Below are positions 1 to 8,732 of a stretch of DNA of 64,000 bases, piece by piece. Numbering within the stretch: position 1 is the stretch's first letter; each line of letters opens with the position of its first letter. The position numbers and the translations under genes were made by a program. The notes below the pieces were generated by a model. That model saw only the letters and a list, made by a program, of their open reading frames with translations. It made no database searches and was not told where the DNA came from. Origin of the DNA: JAVKDP01 sp040222185 (GTDB lineage: Bacteria; Bacteroidota; Rhodothermia; Balneolales; Balneolaceae); the NCBI GenBank assembly GCA_040222185.1, contig JAVKDP010000025.1, positions 15,785 to 79,784 of the forward strand, given 5' to 3'.

Positions 1-2666
1 ATGCAGGACAAACCTGGACAGTGGTTGCAAATAACATGGCAGACCCAAATGATATCGGTGATAATGACAATACCTATTCAGGTATTAGCACTCGTATTGA
101 AATGGCAATGGCTCCATCCGACACTAGTCGTTTATACGCTGCTGCCGAACGCCCATTTGGAATCGGACAATTGTATTACTCCAAAAATGCCGGTGATAGC
201 TGGATAAACCTGATTGAAGAAAATGCTCCCGGACGAAATTGGTTTGGAGCTTTTGGCCGCTCAGGTCAGTTTGGTTATACAGCTGGCTGGTTCGATAACA
301 CCATTACCGTAGACCCTTTTGATAAAAATGTTGTTTTTTTAGGTGGTGTTGAGCTTTATAAAGCGGATGTAAACGATGGATCTAACAGAAAGAACGTCTC
401 TATCATTGCGTCCCAATACGAGCCCACTCTCGGGTTGTCGCGCGTTCACCCTGATCATCACTTCCTAGTTACAATACCAATCAATGAAGGGTCTCAAACT
501 TACCGGGTGGTGAATGCAAATGATGGCGGTATTGCTACTTCGGATAATAAAGGCCAAACATGGACGATGAAATCCGGTATTATTTCTACCCAGTTTTATG
601 GTATAGATAAGATGCCCGGTAGTTCCACTTATATAGGAGGAATGCAAGATAATGGCACGGCGATCTCTCCTGAAAACCCTTCTAGCTCAACCGATTGGTT
701 TGTTGCCGGTATTGGGGGAGATGGGGTTGAAGTCGCCTGGAATAAAAGAGATGCAAATCAACTTCTGGGAGGCTCTCAGTATGGCCGATACCTAAAATCA
801 TCTGATGGCGGGTTAACCTGGTATAATATCCCTGACGCCAAGGCGGGCAACAACGCTCCTTTCATTAGTAAACTGGGAACTTCTGTTCAGGATCCTGACC
901 TGGTTTTTACTGTTGGAAGTGATGGAATAAAGCGCTCTGATGATTTTGGTGATTCATGGACACTTGCTCCAATCACATCAAACTGGCATGGGTTCAGGGC
1001 CTTTGATAATGTTGAGGTTTCAAATGCCAGCCCACAGGTGGTCTGGGCTTCTTCGCGAATTGGACTGGAGCCTTTAACTGGTACAACCGGTGGTGTACAT
1101 GTTTCTAATGATGGAGGCCTGAGTTTTTCATTGATTAGCGACAATATAGATTTTAATGTTTTGGAAGCTTCAGGAATTAGCTCACATCCCGATGAACCTA
1201 ATACCGGTTTTTTACTATTCTCCGCTCCTGACCAGCCAAAAATATTAAAGACCACTGATCTTGGAGAAACCTGGGAAGATCTCTCCGGTTTTGGAGATGG
1301 CGCCTCCGAAAGTACAAACGGGTTTCCAAATGTCGGGGTATTCAGCCTTATTGTAATGCCTTTTGATACGGATATCATATGGGCAGGAACTGAAATTGGA
1401 ATCTTTGTTTCAGAAGATGCTGGTGATACCTGGTCTTTTCTGGATAGCGACCTTCCTCATGTAAGTATTTTTGAAATGAAAATTCTGGATGGAGAGGTTG
1501 TTGTTGCTACACACGGTCGCGGAATCTGGACAGCAACCATTCCTCAGTTAGTCGGTTATGAGTACCCTGTTGCTGTTTTGTCACCCAGACTTCCCGGCTT
1601 AGCACTTTTACCAACAGGTTCTATCTCTATAAACATGGACCTTCGATCAACTTATGATTCAACTATAGTATATGTTGACGGGGAACTCTACAAAAAAATT
1701 GACGCGAATACGGAGTCAATACAAATTCAGGAGTCCTTTGAAGTTGTGACTGATGGCCCTAGAACTGTTTCCATAATTTCTTACAAAGATGGTGCTACTT
1801 ATAAGAGCCCGACAAAAGTGATTGATGCATTTGTAGCAGAAACCAAGAACTTTTATGTAAGCAATAACGATGGTTCTTTAGATGCTTCAGATTTCGTTAG
1901 CAACGGACTTAGTATAAACTCTCAATCCGGGTTTACAGGCTCGGTAGTTAATTCTCCACACCCTTATAGTAACCGTAATGATTACTCTATCCTTCTAAAA
2001 ACCCCGATCTTGATTTCGGATCAAAACGCTACGCTTACTTATAAAGATGTCGCTTTAGTTGAGCCAGGTGATCCGGGCTCCGTTTTTGGTTCTTCAAATT
2101 TCTGGGATTTTGTGGTAGTTGAAGGGACGAGTAATGGCGTTGACTGGCTTCCATTAGCAGATGGTTACGACGCTACTTATAACCCTGCGTGGTTAACGGC
2201 TTACACAAACGGGACAAATCCAAATTCATCTATGCTGGTAAGCCATAACATAAACTTACTTGATACCTTTGATGCCGGAGAGGTCATCAGGGTACGCTTT
2301 CGCTTAAATTCTGATGCCGCAGTTAATGGATGGGGCTGGGTAGTCAATGATATAAAAATTCAGGAAGCTCTTTCTTCCGGTAGAGAACCTGAAGATGGTC
2401 CTGATTCTTTTAGTCTTTCTCAAAACTATCCTAACCCTTTCAATCCGAGAACCACTATAGAGTACAACCTTACAGAAAGTTCGGTAATTCAGATTCGTAT
2501 TTATAATACCTCAGGACAACTGGTTCAAACCTTATATGACGGGCTACAAACCCAGGGCAATCATAGCATCCAGTGGGCCCCTAATGGTTTAAGTTCTGGT
2601 GTTTATTTCTACTCTTTAAAAGTCGGAGATAAAACTGAGATCAGGAAAGCGACGCTTCTTAAATAA
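1..2666 (+). CDS. Secreted Asp-box (BNR/sortilin-like) repeat protein with T9SS sorting domain, 5' truncated
   Basis: The reading frame is open from the first complete codon (position 3), and the residues before the first possible start (AGQTWTVVANN) already form an Asp-box, so the gene begins upstream of the window. At least 880 residues are present. Several Asp-box motifs of the S/D-x-D/G-x-G-x-T/S-W type (DKGQTWT, DFGDSWT, DLGETWE, DAGDTWS) indicate a beta-propeller of the sortilin/BNR kind in roughly the first 520 residues. A beta-sandwich-like region follows. The last 85 residues are a type IX secretion type A sorting domain ([15 protein letters not shown], then SSGVYFYSLKVG and a basic end). 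The product is probably exported by Sec, passed through T9SS and anchored at or released from the surface. Substrate or partner is unknown. Confidence 0.9.
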   Translation, partial: AGQTWTVVANNMADPNDIGDNDNTYSGISTRIEMAMAPSDTSRLYAAAERPFGIGQLYYSKNAGDSWINLIEENAPGRNWFGAFGRSGQFGYTAGWFDNTITVDPFDKNVVFLGGVELYKADVNDGSNRKNVSIIASQYEPTLGLSRVHPDHHFLVTIPINEGSQTYRVVNANDGGIATSDNKGQTWTMKSGIISTQFYGIDKMPGSSTYIGGMQDNGTAISPENPSSSTDWFVAGIGGDGVEVAWNKRDANQLLGGSQYGRYLKSSDGGLTWYNIPDAKAGNNAPFISKLGTSVQDPDLVFTVGSDGIKRSDDFGDSWTLAPITSNWHGFRAFDNVEVSNASPQVVWASSRIGLEPLTGTTGGVHVSNDGGLSFSLISDNIDFNVLEASGISSHPDEPNTGFLLFSAPDQPKILKTTDLGETWEDLSGFGDGASESTNGFPNVGVFSLIVMPFDTDIIWAGTEIGIFVSEDAGDTWSFLDSDLPHVSIFEMKILDGEVVVATHGRGIWTATIPQLVGYEYPVAVLSPRLPGLALLPTGSISINMDLRSTYDSTIVYVDGELYKKIDANTESIQIQESFEVVTDGPRTVSIISYKDGATYKSPTKVIDAFVAETKNFYVSNNDGSLDASDFVSNGLSINSQSGFTGSVVNSPHPYSNRNDYSILLKTPILISDQNATLTYKDVALVEPGDPGSVFGSSNFWDFVVVEGTSNGVDWLPLADGYDATYNPAWLTAYTNGTNPNSSMLVSHNINLLDTFDAGEVIRVRFRLNSDAAVNGWGWVVNDIKIQEALSSGREPEDGPDSFSLSQNYPNPFNPRTTIEYNLTESSVIQIRIYNTSGQLVQTLYDGLQTQGNHSIQWAPNGLSSGVYFYSLKVGDKTEIRKATLLK

Positions 2667-2667
2667 A

Positions 2668-2697
2668 AAAAGGCGGAGAATTCATCCTCCGCCTTTT
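2668..2697. terminator. Bidirectional Rho-independent terminator
   Basis: A perfect 8 bp stem (AGGCGGAG / CTCCGCCT) with an 8-base loop is extended by A and T runs on both sides. It lies directly after the stop codon of the upstream T9SS gene and before the convergent DUF4097 gene, so it can end transcription from both sides. Confidence 0.85.
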
Positions 2698-2732
2698 GGC
2701 TTTGTAACTAACTAATCATTTAAAACTGATTA

Positions 2733-3662
2733 CTAAAGGTATTTCAGGTTAACAGAACCGCCAGAAGTTTTTGCTGTTAATTTGGTTCCACCACCATTTA
2801 GCGTTCCTTCAATTTCATCTTTTTCATAAGCTCCACGGAAGTTTTCAAGGTCTGCGCGAACCCTGTTTCCGTCAAGGTCAATATCATATCCCTGGTCTTT
2901 TGGAATTGTTACGCTGATGCTACCACCTGAAGTTCTTAACTCGATATAATTATCCGGGTTTAACACCTCAACATTAATCGATCCGCCACTGGTTTTAGCC
3001 TCGACATTACCGGAAATCCCCGCCAAAGTAATACTTCCACCAGAGGTTTTCGCTGTAATTCCACCAGAGATATCTTCGGCTCTAATTCTTCCACCGCTTG
3101 TATTGGCATCTACTGAACCTTCAATCTCGTTAATGGTAATTGCTCCGCCCGAAGTTTTAAGTTCGACATCTCCGCCAATGCTTTCAGCTTTGATACTTCC
3201 ACCACTGGTTTTCGCATATTGAGTTCCATTTAAGTTTTCAAGGGAAATACTTCCTCCGGATGTTCTCAGATCTGTAACCGCGTTAGCTGGTGTATATACT
3301 TTGAATGAGATACTGTAATTATCACTTCTCCAACGGTTTCTGCCTTCTCTTTTGGCGATCGCCGAAACTGTATTCCCACTTTTCTCGATGGTAATTTCCC
3401 AGTCTTTTAGATCTGCCTCATCAGGGTCGATATACTTGCCTCGCTTTCTGACATACATTTCAACCCTTACTTCATCCGAATTCTCTCCTACTACTTCAAT
3501 ACTTCCACCGGACGTTTTTACCTCAACTTTCACATTATTGGATACTCCAAACTCTTCCGTCAGATAAGCGTCCTGGGCAACTATGCTTGTAGCGCTTACT
3601 AACATAACCAGTAATGCTGCTGCACTTCCTGTAATCAATTTGTAATAATCTCTTTTATTCAT
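2733..3662 (-). CDS. DUF4097-type repetitive beta-strand envelope protein
   Basis: 309 residues. The N-terminus has a charged start and a hydrophobic stretch ending in VAQDA, a plausible Sec signal peptide of about 29 residues. The rest is built from about nine short repeats centred on TSGGSI/TSGGAI, spaced about 20 residues apart in the middle and ending in KTSGGSVNLKYL at the C-terminus. This is the pattern of DUF4097/DUF4098 putative adhesins, which fold as a right-handed parallel beta-helix or stacked beta-sheet. Its molecular role is not established. Such proteins in Bacteroidota are often envelope-associated and sometimes lie next to anti-sigma factors, but no such gene is beside this one. 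It converges on the preceding gene and shares its terminator. Confidence 0.8.
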   Translation of the reverse strand: MNKRDYYKLITGSAAALLVMLVSATSIVAQDAYLTEEFGVSNNVKVEVKTSGGSIEVVGENSDEVRVEMYVRKRGKYIDPDEADLKDWEITIEKSGNTVSAIAKREGRNRWRSDNYSISFKVYTPANAVTDLRTSGGSISLENLNGTQYAKTSGGSIKAESIGGDVELKTSGGAITINEIEGSVDANTSGGRIRAEDISGGITAKTSGGSITLAGISGNVEAKTSGGSINVEVLNPDNYIELRTSGGSISVTIPKDQGYDIDLDGNRVRADLENFRGAYEKDEIEGTLNGGGTKLTAKTSGGSVNLKYL

Positions 3663-3835
3663 TTTTTATAATCCTCGATTGTTTTGTGAACGGAATTCGC
3701 TACGCTCACTTGTTAGTTATGTTTCAATTCGTAAAACTTAGACGCTTTAAATATCGAATCGTTACTTCTAATTTTTTGGATAGTGTAGAAATTTCCGGTA
3801 TTGCTTACTTTCACCCCGAATTAAATTTATAGTGA

Positions 3836-4687
3836 ATGAAGTTACCTTTTGTACTAGCTAAGCGGTTTGTTGCCGGCGAATCTTTTGAAGAGTCCATCTC
3901 AAAGTCTCAGTATCTAAACAGCAGAGACTTAAAGCTTACACTCGATCTTCTGGGTGAAAACGTTTCTGACCGTAAAACCGCAGATGAAACTGTTGATGCT
4001 TATATCGACTTACTTAATGGAATAAAAGAACAAGGACTTGTAAGTAGCATCTCTATTAAGCTTACCATGATGGGTCTTGATATCGACAGAGACTACTGTA
4101 GAGACAACCTTTTCAAATTGCTTGATGTGGCCAAAGATCATGATCAGTTTGTCCGGATTGATATGGAAGGAAGTGATTATACCCAGGTAACTATTGATAT
4201 ATTTAAAGAAGCTTTTGAGAAATACGGGAAACATGTTGGTACTGTAATTCAGGCAATGCTTCATAGAACAAAAGCTGATATCGAAGAACTTGCTGAAATG
4301 GGCGCAGACATTCGGTTGGTAAAGGGAGCATATAAGGAGTCTGAGGAGATTGCTTATCAGCACATGCCTGAAATAAGAAATCATTTTAAAGAGTGTGCAA
4401 AGATACTTCTCGCCAAAACTTCTTTTCCTCGTTTTGGAACGCACGATGATGAGTTATTGAGTTGGATACGAGACTACGCTGCTAGTGAAAACATCCCAAA
4501 AGATCGCTTTGAAATTCAAATGCTGTATGGGTTAAGGGAAGAAACAATGGTAGACTTTACTACTCTTGGATATTGTACTCGTGTTTATGTTCCCTTTGGT
4601 ACAGACTGGTTCCCTTATTTCAGCAGGCGTCTTATGGAACGTAAAGAAAATATCTGGTTCATCTTCAGTACTATGTTTAAAAAATAA
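3836..4687 (+). CDS. Proline dehydrogenase (monofunctional PRODH)
   Basis: Oxidises L-proline to delta-1-pyrroline-5-carboxylate with FAD, feeding electrons to the quinone pool. The 283-residue protein has the usual length of monofunctional bacterial PRODH. It shows the family barrel motifs in order: SIKLTMMGLD, RIDMEG, VIQAMLHRT, RLVKGAYKE, FGTHDD, EIQMLYGLR and, near the end, YVPFGTDWFPYFSRRLMER, whose RR pair contacts the substrate carboxylate in this family. The ATG at 3836 gives a full-length N-terminus (KLPFVLAKRFVAGES). No P5C dehydrogenase gene is adjacent, so the second step must be encoded elsewhere. Confidence 0.92.
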   Translation: MKLPFVLAKRFVAGESFEESISKSQYLNSRDLKLTLDLLGENVSDRKTADETVDAYIDLLNGIKEQGLVSSISIKLTMMGLDIDRDYCRDNLFKLLDVAKDHDQFVRIDMEGSDYTQVTIDIFKEAFEKYGKHVGTVIQAMLHRTKADIEELAEMGADIRLVKGAYKESEEIAYQHMPEIRNHFKECAKILLAKTSFPRFGTHDDELLSWIRDYAASENIPKDRFEIQMLYGLREETMVDFTTLGYCTRVYVPFGTDWFPYFSRRLMERKENIWFIFSTMFKK

Positions 4688-4765
4688 GATTCCTTTTGAA
4701 TCTTATTAAGGCTTAGTAGTATGAACCGGTTGAAATAACTGAAATTCTACTTTTATTCACTTTTA

Positions 4766-6898
4766 ATGCTAAAGAGAATCCTGCCATATCTTTTTTCCCT
4801 TATTCCAGGTATTCTCCTTCTTCCTGTACCACTACTTCGGGATTTTCACTTTGAATCGGCATTAATTGCAGCTACTGTTGGCTGTTTTTGGGCTGGAATT
4901 AAGGCGTCATCAAGGCGTCGAAAGTTATACCCGCAATTGGCCTTTAAGATTTTAGGCTTTATTTACCTTGCAGGTTCACCACTTTTCCTCTATTCGTTGT
5001 TCTCAGGCTGCCTGACTTTACATGGTATTGGTTTTTGGGTGTTATTCCCGATTCCCAGTGTATTCTTGGGCACTGCTATAGGGAGGTTATTCCGAAAACT
5101 TAAAACTCCGCTTCCGGGAGTTTTTACTGTTACTACAATTTTACTCATCGCTATTGGTAGTTTAGTAATTGAGGCTCTCATATTACCCCAGGTATATTTT
5201 TTTAATCATGTTTGGGGTGGCTGGCCCGGACCTATTTATGATGAAACTGTTGAGGTAACGCTTAGTTTAATCTTTTTCCGCTTCCTGACATTGCTCTGGA
5301 TTTTATTACTCTGGATACTACCCGATTTCTCTGCTTATAAAGCAAATAAAGTCAAAATTGGCCTTTTATCATTTCTATTAGTGGTTGGGTACTTCTTTAC
5401 TACTGACTTTGGAGTTATTACACCGAGAAGCTATTTGAAGCAGCAACTTCCGATTCATAAACAAACCGAACATTTTGACCTCTACTTCGATCGGGATCTT
5501 TTTACCGAACAGGAAATCGAGTATTGGTCTTTAAGGCATGAGTTTCATTTTCAGCAAATTGTTAACCAGCTTGAAATCGACTGGCCTGAAGGCCAAAAAG
5601 TTGAAAGTTTTCTATATGCGAATGCCTGGCAGAAGAAAAAGCTCGTTGGTGCTAAGTTTACCAGCTATGTTCCCATATGGCTTTCACAGGATCAGCTCCA
5701 TATTGCTAAGCAACAATTAAATGGGGTTCTTAAGCACGAACTAGTTCATGTAATAACAAAACAGTTTGGGAACTCTTTGTTTAACGGGAGCTGGAGTATC
5801 GGTCTTGTTGAAGGAGTTGCTGAAGCTATCGCTGCCGATGCATCTCCACAATCTACTTTGGATCAGATTCTGGCCGCAGACCCTCCTTATCCAACGGTTG
5901 AGCAAATGAGATCTGCTTTAACCACCAGTGGTTTTTATACCAGCGCTTCTGCCATTAGTTATACTACCGCAGGTTCTTTCGTTAATTACCTGCTTAAAAA
6001 TTACCCGGTTGAATATTTTAAAAAGGCCTATCCTTCTGCGGACTTTGAAGGGGCGTATCAGCTTCCTTTTGATAGCCTGGTAATTGGCTGGCAACAAACA
6101 TTGCCCCCTATAGAAATAGACTCGGTTGACCGTCAAGTTTCTGAACTCATTTTTAGCCAAAGATCACTATTTCAACGATTCTGTCCACATGCAGTCAGTA
6201 AGGAACTTTCGTTATGGGATGACTTCCTGTTTCATGAGGCAAACCAGGATACTACATCATCAGAGAAACACATAAATAGCTTGTATGAACTTGATCCTTC
6301 AAACCTGCTTATAAAACGAGAGTGGATTCGGGGACAGCTCCGAAATAATAACACTTCCGATGTCTTGGACTCTATTGATAACGGAACTGACTCATTACTC
6401 ACCTTTGCCATTTTGAAGTCTGACGCTTTGGCCTTGAGTGGTGATTGGGACTCTGCAGAGTCATTTATAGAGACCCTTAAACCTCGAGTTGATACAACCT
6501 CACTACGAACTTTTCGATATTCGTATGAGCTCCGGTCTGATTCATTAAGCTGGATTACCTTCCTAAATTCGAGATATAAAAACCAACTCCCCGGAGTTGA
6601 GAAGTTCGCGGCTTTAAATATTTCAAATCAGCTTCTGGTTCTTGCAAAAGCTATCGAGCTAAACCAAGGTGAGCGTATTCGTGAATATTCACCTGTTGTG
6701 CTTCGCTCTCCCTTACATTCCGACTGGTTTGATATCTATGAAAGCACTATTAGCCAACTTGTATTTTTGAATGAAACAGATGCTGCGCAAACCTGGATAA
6801 ACTCTATTTCATCTCTCGACTTAAGGGCCAGGTATAAGGAGCGGCTTTTTGAACAACAGGAGTGGCTCAACTTCATAAACGGAACCAACCAAGATTAA
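4766..6898 (+). CDS. Polytopic membrane protein with a gluzincin-type (HExxH) peptidase-like domain
   Basis: 710 residues. The first 215 or so are strongly hydrophobic with about six to eight predicted membrane segments. A soluble part follows. It carries KHELVHVITKQFG (His324, Glu325, His328) and then GLVEGVAEAIAAD, in which Glu349 could be the third zinc ligand, so the arrangement is that of peptidase family MA (gluzincins). The C-terminal 250 residues are helical and TPR-like. Function and substrate are unknown. The catalytic residues are present, so activity is plausible. It lies 78 bp downstream of proline dehydrogenase and 15 bp upstream of the YciI-like gene, with which it may be co-transcribed. 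Confidence 0.75.
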   Translation: MLKRILPYLFSLIPGILLLPVPLLRDFHFESALIAATVGCFWAGIKASSRRRKLYPQLAFKILGFIYLAGSPLFLYSLFSGCLTLHGIGFWVLFPIPSVFLGTAIGRLFRKLKTPLPGVFTVTTILLIAIGSLVIEALILPQVYFFNHVWGGWPGPIYDETVEVTLSLIFFRFLTLLWILLLWILPDFSAYKANKVKIGLLSFLLVVGYFFTTDFGVITPRSYLKQQLPIHKQTEHFDLYFDRDLFTEQEIEYWSLRHEFHFQQIVNQLEIDWPEGQKVESFLYANAWQKKKLVGAKFTSYVPIWLSQDQLHIAKQQLNGVLKHELVHVITKQFGNSLFNGSWSIGLVEGVAEAIAADASPQSTLDQILAADPPYPTVEQMRSALTTSGFYTSASAISYTTAGSFVNYLLKNYPVEYFKKAYPSADFEGAYQLPFDSLVIGWQQTLPPIEIDSVDRQVSELIFSQRSLFQRFCPHAVSKELSLWDDFLFHEANQDTTSSEKHINSLYELDPSNLLIKREWIRGQLRNNNTSDVLDSIDNGTDSLLTFAILKSDALALSGDWDSAESFIETLKPRVDTTSLRTFRYSYELRSDSLSWITFLNSRYKNQLPGVEKFAALNISNQLLVLAKAIELNQGERIREYSPVVLRSPLHSDWFDIYESTISQLVFLNETDAAQTWINSISSLDLRARYKERLFEQQEWLNFINGTNQD

Positions 6899-6913
6899 CT
6901 ATAACCCAGCGCT

Positions 6914-7336
6914 ATGAAATTATTTATTCTTTTAACTTTCTCTTTTCTACTCTCTATATCAGCTAATGCACAGGATACTACCTCAACAAAACAACCCGAA
7001 ACCTTTGACATGGAGTGGTCGGGGGAAAAGTACACGATGCAAAAGTACTTTATCGTATTCCTTAAAAGAGGCCCAAATCGTAGTCAAAATGAAGAAGAGG
7101 CGGCAGATTTACAGCAAAAACACCTGGCATATCTTGGAGGCCTCTATGAAGAAGGCATCATAAATCTGAACGGGCCAACGGGTGGAGAAGGAGATATTCG
7201 CGGCTTCTCTGTTTATAATGTCGCTACTATCGAACAGGCTGTTGAATTTGCCCAAAATGATCCTATGGTTAAGGCCGGGCGATTAATTATCGAGGCTCAT
7301 TCCTGGTGGCTTGCAAAAGGTTCTGGAGTAAAATAA
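6914..7336 (+). CDS. YciI-like domain protein with signal peptide
   Basis: 140 residues. Residues 1-19 (ending SANAQ) look like a Sec signal peptide, which is unusual for the normally cytoplasmic YciI family. The mature part has the YciI-like pattern: KYFIVFLKRGPNR, a His in QQKHLAYLGGLYEEG, GPTGGEGDIRGFSVYNV, then a block close to DPMVKAGRLIIEAHSWW, typical of this ferredoxin-like fold. Family members include possible catalysts with a His-Asp pair and one characterised dehydrochlorinase (TftG), but the role here is unknown. The start lies 15 bp after the stop of the peptidase-like membrane protein gene. Confidence 0.8.
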   Translation: MKLFILLTFSFLLSISANAQDTTSTKQPETFDMEWSGEKYTMQKYFIVFLKRGPNRSQNEEEAADLQQKHLAYLGGLYEEGIINLNGPTGGEGDIRGFSVYNVATIEQAVEFAQNDPMVKAGRLIIEAHSWWLAKGSGVK

Positions 7337-7431
7337 CCAGCTATCTTGAACTGGTTTTGTGACAGTTATTTTATACTCTCATTCCTGTAAATTTCCATAC
7401 CTTTAAATACTTAGTACACACAAATATTTTT

Positions 7432-8100
7432 ATGGCCGAATCTAACTTTATCCCGCTTACCAGTTACAAAGAATATTCTCCTGAGGAAATGACTTCTCGG
7501 GCAAATGAGTTTTACGAAATGATGAAGTGTCGAAGAACTGTTCGGGAGTTTTCTGATCGTCCTGTTCCGAAAGAAGTACTCGAAAAATGCATCTTAGCTG
7601 CCGGAACAGCTCCTAATGGGGCTAATAAGCAGCCCTGGCACTTTGCCGTAGTAACTAGCCCCGAGATTAAAAAGAAGGTGAGAGCAGCGGCAGAAGAAGA
7701 AGAACATGAGTTCTATAACAGGCGCGCTCCCCAGGATTGGCTTGATGATCTCGAAGTATTTGAAACAAATGAACACAAACCTTTTCTAGAAAAAGCGCCG
7801 GCTCTTATCGGAATTTTTGCTCAAAGCTTTCATCTAAATGAAGAAGGCGAAAAAGAGAAACACTACTATGTAAAAGAGTCGGTTGGCATAGCAACAGGAA
7901 TGTTGATCACGGCTTTACATAACGCCGGATTGGCAACATTAACACATACTCCAAGCCCTATGGGGTTTTTGACAGAAGTAATGCAACGTCCGGCACACGA
8001 AAAAGCTTTCCTTTTACTTGTTGTTGGGTATCCCGAAGAAGGGGTAAAAGTCCCGAAAATCACAAAAAAACCACTGGAAGAGATTTCATCTTTCTTATAA
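7432..8100 (+). CDS. Nitroreductase-fold flavoprotein, iodotyrosine-deiodinase-like
   Basis: 222 residues, FMN-dependent nitroreductase superfamily. [14 protein letters not shown] (residues 33-46) and [10 protein letters not shown] (62-71) are the usual FMN-binding elements. The helical lid contains [16 protein letters not shown], and by comparison with remembered human iodotyrosine deiodinase the three residues that clamp the zwitterion of the substrate (Glu157, Tyr161, Lys182) correspond to Glu91, Tyr95 and Lys116 here, with identical spacing. HTPSPMGF and [16 protein letters not shown] also match that branch. The likely reaction is reductive dehalogenation of halotyrosines or a related flavin reduction. 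The physiological substrate is an inference. It is followed after 6 bp by the TlpA-like gene. Confidence 0.85.
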   Translation: MAESNFIPLTSYKEYSPEEMTSRANEFYEMMKCRRTVREFSDRPVPKEVLEKCILAAGTAPNGANKQPWHFAVVTSPEIKKKVRAAAEEEEHEFYNRRAPQDWLDDLEVFETNEHKPFLEKAPALIGIFAQSFHLNEEGEKEKHYYVKESVGIATGMLITALHNAGLATLTHTPSPMGFLTEVMQRPAHEKAFLLLVVGYPEEGVKVPKITKKPLEEISSFL

Positions 8101-8106
8101 TTATAA

Positions 8107-8706
8107 ATGCCCGAGAAAAAGAAACCCCTTAAGAAAAGATTTAAAAGAGAGCTCATTGAGTGGGGAATAATACTTGGTGTAATTGGTATTCTTTATTTCA
8201 CTGGGCTACATACCGAGGTTATTGGAACTTTACAGAGAGGATTACTGGCTACCAGGATAATCCAACCTGACATTGAACTAGATGAATCGGAATTTGTACC
8301 TGCCCGGTATGAAATGCCATTGATTACCATCGATGGGGAAAGAACTTCGTTAAAAGAGTTTGAAGGAAAAACTATTTTCCTAAACTTCTGGGCAACCTGG
8401 TGCCCGCCTTGTATTGCTGAAATGCCAAATATCCAGGCTCTCTATGAAGATTTGGAAAACCAGGAAGATATCGTCTTTGTGATGCTTTCGTTGGATGAAG
8501 ACCAGGAAAAGGCGCGGGCTTTTTTAGAAAGAAAAGAGTTTACGCTTCCGGTATATTTTTTGACTGGACGGCAACCCGGTGTTTATAACAGCACCGTTGT
8601 TCCAACTACATACATCATCTCGCCAGAAGGGTATATTGTTTCTGAAAAAAGAGGTATGGCACAATACAATACTACTGCCTTTAAAGAATTTCTTCTTAGT
8701 TTATAA
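8107..8706 (+). CDS. Membrane-anchored TlpA-like thioredoxin-fold protein
   Basis: 199 residues. A lysine-rich start is followed by one membrane segment (about residues 17-36), so the rest should face the periplasm. The thioredoxin-like domain (from about residue 70) carries FWATWCPPCIAEMP, with the redox pair Cys99-Pro-Pro-Cys102, and a cis-proline region VVPTTYIISPEG. TlpA/ResA-type proteins keep cytochrome or other periplasmic cysteines reduced. Which protein it serves here cannot be read from the sequence. It starts 6 bp after the deiodinase-like gene and ends 26 bp before the VOC protein, suggesting one transcript. Confidence 0.88.
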   Translation: MPEKKKPLKKRFKRELIEWGIILGVIGILYFTGLHTEVIGTLQRGLLATRIIQPDIELDESEFVPARYEMPLITIDGERTSLKEFEGKTIFLNFWATWCPPCIAEMPNIQALYEDLENQEDIVFVMLSLDEDQEKARAFLERKEFTLPVYFLTGRQPGVYNSTVVPTTYIISPEGYIVSEKRGMAQYNTTAFKEFLLSL

Positions 8707-8732
8707 GCCTGTCTTAAACATCAAGTAATGCT

